A stretch of 64,000 nucleotides of DNA from Nocardioides sp. URHA0032 (lineage in GTDB: Bacteria > Actinomycetota > Actinomycetes > Propionibacteriales > Nocardioidaceae), in NCBI RefSeq assembly GCF_000620645.1, contig NZ_JIAV01000018.1, positions 308,719 to 372,718 on the forward strand. The letters run 5' to 3'. This document shows positions 1 through 8,114 of this stretch, one piece after another. The translations under genes were made by a program, and so were the position numbers. The notes under the pieces were generated by a model, which worked only from the letters and a program-made list of their open reading frames with translations, made no database searches and had not been told where the DNA came from. Position 1 is the stretch's first letter. Each line of letters opens with the position of its first letter.

Positions 1-619
1 GAACCAGCGGCCCGATCCCGGCCAGCAGCGTCGGATCCTCGGGCAGCAGCAGGTGGCTGGTGGCGTGTGAGTGCTCCTCCTCGAAGCCGCCGATCGAGGT
101 GACTCCGGCGACCGGGCGGCGAGTGGAGTGCAAGGTCGGCGCGTCCAGCGCGTCTGCCACGACGTGTCCGAGCGCGGTCGCGGTCTCGGCGTAGCCAAGC
201 ACGACCACGCCCTCCGGCAGCGGTAGAGTCTCGCGGAGCCTGCGCCCGTGGTCGGCGAGCATGGCCGCGGCCCCGGAGGCGCCCGCGAGCGCACGCCGGA
301 GCAGATTTCCGCCGGCACGGTCGCGCGGGTGCGCGGCGTCAGCGTGTCCGGTCAGCGCCCGGGCGACCAGGCCGCCGAGCAGAAGACCAGCGCCGTAGAC
401 GAGATTCGGGTCGGTGGGAACGTGCTTGCCGAGCACGGTCGAGACCAGAAGGTGCGCACGGCGCGGGTTGCGACGCACGGCCAGGCCGACGAGCTCGTCG
501 AGCTGGACACCCAGTGGCGCGTCGGTGGTCCGGATGCCGAGGCCCAGCCTGTCGGCAACCCAAGTCCCAGCCCAGTGGTTGGCCGATCCGGGGCGGGGAA
601 TGTCGTCCTTGACATTCAC
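1..619 (-). CDS. PRTase_2/TRSP-type phosphoribosyltransferase, 3' end cut by window edge
   Basis: Reading the minus strand from a GTG at 619 gives 206 codons with no stop before the window edge. The middle holds GYAETATALGHVVADAL followed by LHSTRRPVAGV and EEEHSHATSHLLLPEDP. I recognise this as the conserved core of the phosphoribosyltransferase family found in tellurium-resistance-associated (ter) gene clusters (PRTase_2, usually followed by a TRSP domain). Those clusters have been proposed to make or modify a nucleoside-like compound; the substrate here is unknown. A GAGGTG sequence lies 6 bases before the GTG. The gene follows the DUF7002 gene by 53 bases in the same direction and is probably its operon partner. 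The C-terminus lies outside the window. Confidence 0.8.
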   Translation of the reverse strand, partial: MNVKDDIPRPGSANHWAGTWVADRLGLGIRTTDAPLGVQLDELVGLAVRRNPRRAHLLVSTVLGKHVPTDPNLVYGAGLLLGGLVARALTGHADAAHPRDRAGGNLLRRALAGASGAAAMLADHGRRLRETLPLPEGVVVLGYAETATALGHVVADALDAPTLHSTRRPVAGVTSIGGFEEEHSHATSHLLLPEDPTLLAGIGPLV

Positions 620-672
620 GCGGACACCTCACGTCTCTTGAGCCGGTTCGAAAGTTGGGCTGCGCCCGAGGG

Positions 673-1341
673 TCAGCGCTCGTAGATGGTCTCGATGACG
701 TCGGCACCTTGGCGACGCTGAACCTGGAGAACGTGGTCCTCGATGTGGTCGACGCCGCCGATCACGCAGAGTTCCACCACGTTGTCGACCAGCCGCTTGC
801 GGCGTTCAGCGAAGGGAAAGTCGGAGATCCGCATGAAAGATTCAACGCCGCGGGGTGGCGAGCTGGGGAAGATGGTCGCTCCGGTGTTCATCCCGGTCAG
901 GCGGATGCGGTCGTAGTAGGTCTGTACGATGCTCGCGGTCTCGAGCACGAGGACGTCGTGACGCTGGCGCCGGTACGCGTTGGCGCCGAGCAGCCGATCC
1001 AGCCGATCCAGCCGATCGGGGTGGGTCCACATGAACACTCGGCTGTTGAGCAGGTCGAGGAACTGCTCAACAGTCACGTCGGTGAGCTTGGGTGCCAGGT
1101 TGTGGAGAAACAGCGGCTTCTGGTCGCGAATGGTTACGGTGCCGACCACCGCGTGCTCGAGGTCGAAGGACCGCGTCCGACGCTGCCCGAGGATGGCCTC
1201 GCGGGTTGCGGGGTCCGGTTGGCACGCGTCGACGATCTGCTCGGTGGTACGCAGGCCGATCTGCTGGATCCGTGGCCACGAGTTGTACTCCGCCATGTGG
1301 TGGAGGACGGGGTAGTGGTGGATCAGTTCGTCCGGGGTCAT
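673..1341 (-). CDS. DUF7002 family protein
   Basis: A 222-residue protein starting at ATG 1341. The N-terminus, LIHHYPVLHHMAEYNSWPRI followed by GLRTT, is the usual opening of DUF7002 proteins, whose biochemical role is not established. No signal peptide or membrane segment is visible. It lies 48 bases after the purA-like fragment and 53 bases before the phosphoribosyltransferase, all on the minus strand, so the three probably formed one transcription unit. A short in-frame tandem repeat (992-1018) encodes DRLDRLDRL in the middle of the protein and may vary in length between strains. The family assignment is from pattern recognition only. Confidence 0.75.
   Translation of the reverse strand: MTPDELIHHYPVLHHMAEYNSWPRIQQIGLRTTEQIVDACQPDPATREAILGQRRTRSFDLEHAVVGTVTIRDQKPLFLHNLAPKLTDVTVEQFLDLLNSRVFMWTHPDRLDRLDRLLGANAYRRQRHDVLVLETASIVQTYYDRIRLTGMNTGATIFPSSPPRGVESFMRISDFPFAERRKRLVDNVVELCVIGGVDHIEDHVLQVQRRQGADVIETIYER
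992..1018. repeat. three 9-bp tandem repeats inside the DUF7002 gene
   Basis: AGCCGATCC occurs three times in a row (last copy with one change). It encodes a Leu-Asp-Arg repeat on the minus strand. The unit is a multiple of three, so slippage would keep the frame. Confidence 0.8.
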
Positions 1342-1389
1342 GGACCTTCTCGCCAGCAGGTGGTGGTGGAGGTGTCAGCGTAGGGGCTG

Positions 1390-2196
1390 CTACCAACGTC
1401 GGCGGTCGATGACCACACGGATGTCGAACCGCGTACTGATGAGACTGACCGGGACGCCCGAGACTTGTTCGACCTCTTCGATGAAGCGGATAGTGTCGTC
1501 GGTCAACTGGTCGTAGTGCTGCGCTTTCTGGTTGTCGACGGTGAGGTAGTCGGCGAACGTCAGGGCGATGTCGGCGGCGCCGTTCAGCTCGACGCTGCGG
1601 CGCAGCAGGTCCCGGTCGAACTCGGCGATGCGTCGTAGCCGCCTGCTCACCGAGCTGGTCTCAGTTTTCGTGATTTCTTCGAGCCCGACGCCGGAGCGCT
1701 GGGAGAGCTCCTCGAAGGTGATCTCCTGCGACATCGGTCCCGACGTGCCGCCTTCGTCGTCGGGGTCCTTGACCCTGATCGGGTAAGTGCGCGTCACGAG
1801 GATGGCGCCACGCAGGCGGCGCGGACCGATGCCAGCCTCGGCGAGCGTGCCGCTCGTGGTGGTATCTCGGCTGGTCACGTGCGGGTACTCGCCGTGAAAC
1901 ATGCTGAGGGCCGTGCCTTGGGTTCCTTCGAGAAGGATGCGGTGTCCGCGTCGGTAGGCCTCGTCGAGAATCTCGCGCGCGGGTCGGACGTATGCGGCCA
2001 GTTCGGGAACGTCCTCTGCGAGGCGGACCGGGATGGACAGTTCTCCGCTGCGTCCGAGGATGCGCCGGCTCGCGGCGTGGCCGCCACCCTTTCCGGTGGA
2101 GGCGATGGTCCTCATCGGCGCCTGCTCCGCCTCCAGGTCGCCTGGTTCGATGATCATGGCTTGCGGGTCGATAGACAGCCGGTCCGCGTCGATTCC
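1390..2196 (-). pseudogene. adenylosuccinate synthetase-like (PurA family) gene, 5'-truncated
   Basis: The minus-strand frame carries the C-terminal two thirds of a PurA-family protein: IDPQAMIIEP, then LLEGTQGTALSMFHGEYPHV, TSRDTTTSG.LAEAGIGPRR, TYPIRV, SVSRRLRRIAEFD and a final STRFDIRVVIDRRRW. The first ATG is at 2157, but recognisable family sequence (CGIDADRLSIDPQA) runs upstream to about 2196 and then stops. The N-terminal P-loop/IMP-binding part with the catalytic Asp and His of PurA is absent. Upstream the same frame reaches a stop codon inside the neighbouring helicase sequence. This reads as a deletion product. The surviving piece could still be translated from ATG 2157, but a working synthetase is unlikely. 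It is a divergent, specialised PurA paralogue rather than the housekeeping gene. Confidence 0.75.
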
Positions 2197-2210
2197 GCAG
2201 TCGGGCGCAG
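2197..2210. other. junction between two divergent truncated genes
   Basis: Left of about 2197 the minus strand encodes PurA-like sequence. Right of about 2208 the plus strand encodes helicase sequence (APTYRRILEHLTPRELLGLT). Both genes lack their 5' ends, and no intergenic sequence is left between them. A single deletion removing both N-termini and the shared promoter region explains this most simply; an assembly mis-join is the alternative. Confidence 0.65.
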
Positions 2211-3986
2211 GCTCCGACGTATCGGCGAATCCTCGAGCACCTGACGCCGCGTGAGCTGCTCGGTCTCACCGCCACCCCCGAACGCGCCGACGGCGTCGAC
2301 GTCCGCGCCGAGTTCTTCGACGGACGCACCGCCACCGAACTGCGGTTGTGGGACGCGCTCGGCAAGGACCTGCTCTGCCCCTTCCACTACTTCGCGGTCG
2401 CCGACGGCACCGACCTGCGCCGGATCAGCTGGAGCCGCGGTCGCTACGACGAGGGAGAGCTGTCGCACGTCTATACCGGCAACCGCGCACGGGCCACGAT
2501 CGTCTTGCGACAGCTGCGCGAGAAGGTCATCGACCCCGGCGCGATGCGGGCCCTCGGCTTTTGCGTCAGCGTCGCCCACGCCCGGTTCATGGCCGAGACC
2601 TTTGTGGCCGCCGGCATCCCCGCGCTCGCGGTCAGCGGCGACACTCCGGCGATGGACCGGCAACGGGCACTGGAAGACCTCAAGTCCCGACGCGTCAACA
2701 TCCTGTTCGCCGCCGACCTATTCAACGAGGGTCTCGATCTGCCCGACGTCGACACCGTGCTCTTCCTGCGGCCGACCGAGAGCGCGACGGTGTTCCTCCA
2801 GCAGCTCGGTCGCGGGCTGCGGCGTACTCCCGACAAGGCGGTGCTGACCGTCCTCGACTTCGTCGGTCACCACCGTCAGGAGTTCCGATTCGACAAGAAG
2901 CTGCGCGCGCTGACAGGGGAAACCCGGCGCGGACTCGAGCGCGAGATCGAACGCGGCTTCCCTTTCCTGCCATCGGGCTGCCAGATCGTGATGGACCGAC
3001 AGGCACAGGCATTGATCCTCCAGAACCTCCGCACCCAGGTGGCGAACAGCTGGAAGGCGATGGCCGCGGAGCTACGCTCCTACGGCGACCTCGACCTGCC
3101 AACCTTCGTACGCGAGTCGGGCACCGAGCTGCCCGACATCTTGCGGCGCGGCCAGAAGTCCTGGACCCAGCTCCGCCGCGACGCCGGCCTCCCGACGCCC
3201 GACGGCACACCCCGCGAAGCCGAGCTGCTCAAGCGGATCCGCGCCTTTGCCCACGTTGACGACGAAGGCCGCGCGTCCGGCTACCGCCGCCTTCTGACTT
3301 CCCACGTCCAGTACGCCGACCTCCCTCCAGCCGAACAACGACTGGCGCGGATGCTGTTCTTCTCTGCCTTCCCCAACGCCGGCGGCTTCACGTCATACAA
3401 CGCCGGCCTGTCCGCCATCCGTACGGAACAGGCTGTCGCCGCCGAGCTCGGAGCGGTTGTCGACATCGTGTTCGACGAAACGCGACACGACGCCCTCCCG
3501 CTTGCCGGGCACCTGGCCGACGTGCCCCTGCGCGTGCACGCGTCCTACCAACGCGAGGAGATCCTCGCGGCGCTCGACTACGCCAGCCTCCAGCGCAAGC
3601 CGACCAGCATGATGCAGGGCGTCGCCTACTCCGAACCGCTCAACGTCGACGCCTTCTTCGTAACGCTGAAGAAGTCCGAGGCCGACTACTCCCCCACCAC
3701 CATGTACCGCGACTACCCGATCAGCCCCACGCTCTTCCACTGGGAATCGCAGAACGCCACCTCGATCGCCTCACCAACCGGCCAGCGCTACCTCACCGGA
3801 ACGAGCACGGTGCTGCTGTTCTGCCGGATTGAGTCCAAAGGTGAGTACGACACCGCGCCGTACGTCTTCTTGGGACCTACGACGTACGTGAGCCACATCG
3901 GCGAGCGGCCGATCGCCATCACCTGGAAGCTTCGACATGCGATGCCGACGGAGTTCTTCACAGGCGCAACCTTGGCTGGCTCGTAG
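2211..3986 (+). pseudogene. DUF3427-type superfamily II DNA/RNA helicase, 5'-truncated
   Basis: The frame begins within helicase motif III (LGLTATPERADG) and continues through a full second RecA-like domain: ARFMAETF, VSGDTP, FAADLFNEGLDLPDVDTV and QQLGRGLRRTPDKAVLTVLD (motifs IV-VI). It ends in the DUF3427 C-terminal region (EEILAALDYASLQRKPTSM, later SPTLFHWESQNATS). Walker A and the DEAD/DEAH box, normally in the first several hundred residues, are missing, so ATP hydrolysis should be lost. The first possible start in frame is a TTG at 2346, giving 546 residues; complete relatives are roughly twice as long. It is followed, 74 bases on, by a MazG-like gene and a GIY-YIG/DUF2075 gene on the same strand. 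Whether a residual product is made is unknown. Confidence 0.75.
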
Positions 3987-4060
3987 GTTCGCGACGGATT
4001 CGCCGAGATTGATGCGGACAATCATCATCTCGGGCCGCGGCTGACACTAGGGTCGCCAAC

Positions 4061-4387
4061 ATGTCGGATGCCGAAGTTGTGAATGCGCTCCGCGCCTTCG
4101 TCGCCGAGCGCGACTGGGCGCAGTTCCATAGCCCGGCGAACCTGGCGAAATCGATCTCGATCGAGGCTGGCGAGCTCCTGGAGTGCTTCCAATGGTCCGA
4201 CGACGGAGAACCGGAGCGAGTACAGGCGGAGCTAGCCGATGTGCTGACGTACTGCTTGCTCCTGGCGGACAAGCTCGGTCTTGATCCAGACGCAGTCGTA
4301 ATGACGAAGCTCGAAGAGACGAGAAAAAAGTATCCAGCCGATAGGGCGCGTGGCCGGAGTGCGAAGTATGACCAGCTTTCGGATTGA
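4061..4387 (+). CDS. MazG-like nucleotide pyrophosphohydrolase
   Basis: A 108-residue all-alpha protein matching the short MazG-like NTP pyrophosphohydrolase fold. An Arg-Asp-Trp near residue 18 is followed by LAKSISIEAGELLECFQW, where the Glu residues of the ExxE-type metal site lie, and then ELADVLTYCLLLADKLGLD with the second acidic helix. Such enzymes hydrolyse (d)NTPs to NMPs plus pyrophosphate and act in house-cleaning or in depleting nucleotides during stress or phage infection. The gene overlaps the next one by 20 bases and follows the helicase fragment. This arrangement is the main reason to suspect a joint defence or repair role, which is inference. Confidence 0.85.
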   Translation: MSDAEVVNALRAFVAERDWAQFHSPANLAKSISIEAGELLECFQWSDDGEPERVQAELADVLTYCLLLADKLGLDPDAVVMTKLEETRKKYPADRARGRSAKYDQLSD

Positions 4388-6113
4388 GCGTGGCCCGTTC
4401 GCCGTGAGTCAGATCGAGGCGTGGGCACAGCTCGATCCACGGTTTCGAAACTGGCCAGTCGTCTACGCGCTCGACGGCGACGAGCAGATCTATGTTGGCG
4501 AGTCACTCAACGTCGCTAGCCGGTTCCGGCAGCATCTGTCTTCGCCGGAGAAACGATTGCTCAAGGGCGCTCGCGTGGTGCTCGACCCCACCTTCAACAA
4601 GTCCGTGTGCCTAGACCTCGAAGCATTCCTGATCCAGCGACTCTCGGGCGACGGTCTCTACCAGATCACCAATCGCAACGTTGGCATCACCGATCGGGAC
4701 TATTTCGGGCGCGAGGACTACCAGAAGGTCTTCACCGACATCTTCGAGGAGCTGCGGGAAGACGGGCTCTTCAGTCGGTCGCTTCCCGAGATCGAAAACT
4801 CTGACCTCTTCAAGCTCTCCCCGTTCAAGGCGCTGACAGACGACCAGGAGGTCGTCGTCCTCGACATCCTCGAGGGCCTATTCCAGGACATCGATGCAGG
4901 ATCGCCGAGCCAGATCGTTGTCCAGGGCGAGCCCGGGACTGGCAAGACCGTCGTCGCTGTCTACTTGATGAAACTGCTTAGCGACGTCAAGACCTGGGAC
5001 CCGTCGGAACAACTCGAGTCAGAGTCACCGCTCGCCGAGTTTTTCGTCGAGGGGTACCCCGAGCTCCTGCGCGGTCGCCGACTCGGCTTCGTTGTGCCGC
5101 AGATGTCCCTGCGAAAGACCATCCAGCGCGTATTCAAACGGACACCTGGTTTGGAAGCGGCGATGGTGATGTCTCCCTTCGAGATGGGGAACAGCTCGGA
5201 GCACTTTGACCTGCTCGTCGTCGACGAGGCTCATCGGCTCCGTCAGAGCGGCAACCAGCCGGCCGGCCCGCTCTACAAGATGTTCTCCGAGATCAACGAG
5301 AAGCTATTCGGAGCTGACGACGCTGAGCTGACGCAGCTCGACTGGGTCAAGGCGAAGAGCGCCCATCAGATCTACCTGCTGGATTCAGCCCAGAGCATTC
5401 ACACCGGCGATGTGTCCGGTCAGGCGCTTGCAGAACTAGCGTCGCTGAGCGATGCACAACACCGTCGCTACCGCCTGACTTCGCAGATGCGAGTGCAGGC
5501 CGGTGAGGACTACGTCGGCTACGTGCGGGCCGTCCTGAGTGACACTCCGCCGGAACCGCGGCTGTTCGCTGGCTACGACCTCCGCTTCTACGACGACATA
5601 TCTCATATGCGTCAGGCGATCCGCGAACGTGATGACGAGGTTGGCCTAGCTCGCCTGATCGCGGGCTTCGCCTGGCCCTGGGCTAGCAAGCGAGACAAGG
5701 ACGCGTACGACATCGTCATCGACGGGGTCTCCATGCGATGGAACAGCACCGACGTGGACTGGGTGAATGCGCCCAACTCGACCGACGAGGTCGGTGTCAT
5801 CCACACGATCCAGGGCTACGACCTCAACTATGCAGGCGTCATCATCGGCCCTGATCTCCGCTACGACCCAAAGCTCCGCCAGCTGACCTTTGACAGAGCC
5901 AACTACTTCGACCCCACAGCCGCGAATAACATGCGCCGTCGCGGAATCACGTTCACAGACGATGACATCCTGCAACTCGTCCGGAACATTTACGCAGTGC
6001 TGCTCACCAGGGGGATGCTCGGCACCTACGTGTACATCTGTGACAAGGCGCTTCGGGAGCGGTTGCGCACCTACTTTGGTGGGAGCCCGCCGATTCGCAT
6101 GCCGTTACGGTGA
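4368..6113 (+). CDS. GIY-YIG nuclease fused to DUF2075 (Schlafen-type) ATPase/helicase
   Basis: A 581-residue two-domain protein. Residues about 25-110 form a GIY-YIG-like nuclease module (VVYALDGDEQIYVGES, then RFRQHL). From about residue 180 a DUF2075-type P-loop ATPase begins: Walker A GEPGTGKTVV, Walker B LLVVDEAHRL, LLDSAQSIHTGDV, SQMRV and the terminal EVGVIHTIQGYDLNYAGVII and LLTRGMLGTYVYI signature. I chose ATG 4368 because GGAG lies 8 bases upstream; an ATG at 4350 is possible. It overlaps the MazG-like gene by 20 bases, which suggests translational coupling. The combination of nuclease, ATPase and nucleotide hydrolase is typical of genome-defence loci, but no tested function is known to me for this exact pair. 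Confidence 0.8.
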   Translation: MTSFRIERGPFAVSQIEAWAQLDPRFRNWPVVYALDGDEQIYVGESLNVASRFRQHLSSPEKRLLKGARVVLDPTFNKSVCLDLEAFLIQRLSGDGLYQITNRNVGITDRDYFGREDYQKVFTDIFEELREDGLFSRSLPEIENSDLFKLSPFKALTDDQEVVVLDILEGLFQDIDAGSPSQIVVQGEPGTGKTVVAVYLMKLLSDVKTWDPSEQLESESPLAEFFVEGYPELLRGRRLGFVVPQMSLRKTIQRVFKRTPGLEAAMVMSPFEMGNSSEHFDLLVVDEAHRLRQSGNQPAGPLYKMFSEINEKLFGADDAELTQLDWVKAKSAHQIYLLDSAQSIHTGDVSGQALAELASLSDAQHRRYRLTSQMRVQAGEDYVGYVRAVLSDTPPEPRLFAGYDLRFYDDISHMRQAIRERDDEVGLARLIAGFAWPWASKRDKDAYDIVIDGVSMRWNSTDVDWVNAPNSTDEVGVIHTIQGYDLNYAGVIIGPDLRYDPKLRQLTFDRANYFDPTAANNMRRRGITFTDDDILQLVRNIYAVLLTRGMLGTYVYICDKALRERLRTYFGGSPPIRMPLR

Positions 6114-6326
6114 CCCTCCGCGAGCAGAAGCGCCGAAGCCCGGTCTTCGCTAAGAGACCGTACTCATGATGTACCAGGTCCTCAGCGAAGTTGCCGGAGG
6201 AAGGAAGAGCTCTTGTTCCGGTCTGGGCGACGGACCTGTTGGGATCGGAGTCGCCGTACGAAACGGTCGGAGTGCGGCTGGGCATGCCGTTGTCATTCCG
6301 GTTAGGACACTCCAATACACAGAAGA

Positions 6327-6352
6327 TCGGCCGGGCTCTTTGGCCCGGCCGA
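6327..6352 (-). terminator. perfect 10-bp stem hairpin after the 6365-6586 remnant
   Basis: TCGGCCGGGC and GCCCGGCCGA form a perfect 10-bp stem with the loop TCTTTG. It lies 12 bases beyond the stop of the minus-strand remnant. There is no T-run on either strand, as is common for actinobacterial hairpin terminators. The rest of 6114-6364 holds nothing I recognise. Confidence 0.6.
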
Positions 6353-6364
6353 CCTGCGCTCACC

Positions 6365-6586
6365 TCAGAGTCGGTACTCAATCTCGTCGTCGGTCAACGG
6401 CTCAAACTCCGAAACGATCCAGCGGCGATACTGATCGACAAGACCATCACCCTGATACTTCACCGCGTGCTTGTTGTTCAGGAACTTGCGGTCCGGGTCC
6501 TTCTTGATGATGTCTTCCTTGCGAGGCTTATTCGCCTTGCCCCGACAGTCATAGGTCGTCCCTGGCCGGGCACGTCCCTCGACGCC
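6365..6586 (-). pseudogene. 5'-truncated remnant of an unrecognised gene
   Basis: The minus strand is open for 74 codons and reads like real protein: GTTYDCRGKANKPRKEDI, then KKDPDRKFLNNKHAVKYQGD, QYRRWIVSEFEPLTDDEIEY and RL-stop. Its composition is charged and balanced, unlike the Arg/Ala/Gly-rich shadow frames nearby. There is no ATG, GTG or TTG near its upstream end and a TGA sits at 6587-6589, so the 5' part is missing. A perfect hairpin follows the stop. I do not recognise the family. It is probably debris of an accessory gene from the same island. Confidence 0.45.
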
Positions 6587-6625
6587 TCAAGGTGACCAAG
6601 CCGCCCTGCCGATCCCAGCGAAACC

Positions 6626-7738
6626 GTGACAGCACGTAGCTCCCCACCTAGCCTGGCCGGCAGCTGGATCCGTCGAGTCGAGAGACAGCCGCGCCGAGCG
6701 AGCTGTACCAGAGAGCGGGACTGCAATGACCTCCGGAGCCCCCTGCCGCCTGCCGGCTGGCACCCCGACCCCACGAACGAGAACCAGGTCCGCTTCTGGG
6801 ATGGCCAAAAGTGGACTGAGCACACACATCCGCGCGTTCATGGCCCTGGGGTCCCGCCCCGCACTGGGGCACCGCCTCGAACCGCGCGAACGAAGGCGCC
6901 GTGGTGGCAAACCTGGTGGGCAGTCGTTCCCAGCTTAGTGATGTGCGCACCGCTCGGTCTGGTTGGTCTCTGGAAGCGAAGGAACACCGCCCGGGCTTCC
7001 AAAATTGCGATCACCGTGGGGGTCGCGGCGCTCTGGATTGTCTTGATTGCGACCTCAGACGAATCGCCAGACGAACCGACCCCCGTCGCGTCGTCTGAAA
7101 CTGAAACGACGCCCAGTTCCACTCCCACACCGACCTCCGCCCCGTCTTCGTCGGCGCCAGCCACCCGCACAATCCCCGCGGTCACTGGGTTGAGCGCGAA
7201 GGAGGCCAGGAAAGCCTTGCGATCTAGTGGACTCGGGCCTGTTGAGCTGACTCCGGTTCCGTCAAGGAAGCAGCGCGGCACCGTACTGAGTGTTTCTCCA
7301 GACGAGGACGAGGTCGTAGATCCGGGAACTGCAGTCCAGCTCGAAGTCGCCGCGCCATTACCGCGCGTTCCTGATGTCGGAGGCATGAGCCGCGCTAAGG
7401 CCACATCGGTCCTCCTTCGGGCCGGCTTCAAGACCAAGGTGAGCTCGAAGACGACCACGAGTGGGTCCGACAATTCAGTGCTACGACAGTTCCCAGCGGC
7501 AGGTCGGCAAGTGCAGCCCGGGAGTGTTGTCCGATTCGTCGTCTCCGACTTGCACAAGCCAGCGCCGCCCGCGAGCAACTGCACGAGCGGCTACTCACCA
7601 TGCCTGACGCCTGCGTACGACTATGACTGCGCCAACGGCTCGGGCGACGGCCCTGAGTACGTCTATGGCACCGTTCGAGTCACTGGTTCTGACCCATACG
7701 ACCTCGACCGTGACGGTGACGGATACGGGTGCGACTAG
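6626..7738 (+). CDS. DUF2510/PASTA-domain membrane protein with calcium-loop C-terminus
   Basis: The frame encodes, in order: a DUF2510 module (PPAGWHPDPTNENQVRFWDG), a membrane helix region around residues 105-140, a Ser/Thr/Pro-rich linker, two PASTA repeats (about residues 180-240 and 245-310), and a C-terminal Excalibur-like motif ending DLDRDGDGYGCD with paired cysteines. PASTA domains bind peptidoglycan or beta-lactams, so the protein probably sits in the membrane and reads or anchors to the cell wall. The GTG at 6626 gives 370 residues but an odd Arg-rich leader. ATG 6726, with a purine-rich GAGAGCGGGA upstream, would give the usual short MTSGAP... lead-in to DUF2510, but it is out of frame by one base at a run of five C (6738-6742). 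The start may therefore be frameshifted. No partner gene is evident. Confidence 0.7.
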   Translation: MTARSSPPSLAGSWIRRVERQPRRASCTRERDCNDLRSPLPPAGWHPDPTNENQVRFWDGQKWTEHTHPRVHGPGVPPRTGAPPRTARTKAPWWQTWWAVVPSLVMCAPLGLVGLWKRRNTARASKIAITVGVAALWIVLIATSDESPDEPTPVASSETETTPSSTPTPTSAPSSSAPATRTIPAVTGLSAKEARKALRSSGLGPVELTPVPSRKQRGTVLSVSPDEDEVVDPGTAVQLEVAAPLPRVPDVGGMSRAKATSVLLRAGFKTKVSSKTTTSGSDNSVLRQFPAAGRQVQPGSVVRFVVSDLHKPAPPASNCTSGYSPCLTPAYDYDCANGSGDGPEYVYGTVRVTGSDPYDLDRDGDGYGCD

Positions 7739-7988
7739 CCACGAAGAGATAGCTGTGATCGTGGGTTCGCCAGCCCAGCGAATTGGCACCATTCGCGGGC
7801 GCCGCCAACTCCGGTGAGCCCCGACTTTGTCCGCACAGAGTCCGCAAGAAGTCCATAAACGTCCGTTCCTGACAGTCACTCCAGATCGGCGTTTTCGCAG
7901 CTCAGACGGCAGTTTCAGCCACTTTCCATCAACTACAAATCACGCGAGAACCGGCCCGGGCCTACAAGCCAGCCCGTCCGCGTTAGGC

Positions 7989-8114
7989 TCAGCGCCGGCG
8001 CTGGAGGAGCATGACCACCGCCACCACGACCACGAGGGCGAGCACGACCAGCCACGGGTGGTGGTGCAGCAGGTAGAACCCGCCAATGCCGCGGCGTCCG
8101 ATCAGCGCGGTCAT
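7989..8114 (-). CDS. 41-residue single-pass membrane protein
   Basis: ATG 8114 overlaps the stop of the upstream acyltransferase as ATGA, a classic coupling arrangement. The product has a short basic N-terminus (LIGRRGIGG), a few aromatic and His residues, then a run of Val/Leu/Ala (WLVVLALVVVVAVVMLL) and a basic QRRR tail. That is one transmembrane helix with positive flanks. It has no recognisable family. The tight coupling suggests it is made with, and perhaps associates with, the acyltransferase. Confidence 0.6.
   Translation of the reverse strand: MTALIGRRGIGGFYLLHHHPWLVVLALVVVVAVVMLLQRRR

Noticed and set aside
6191..6595. 134-codon plus-strand frame
   Set aside because: It overlaps the better minus-strand remnant and the hairpin, and lacks a ribosome-binding site and recognisable motifs.
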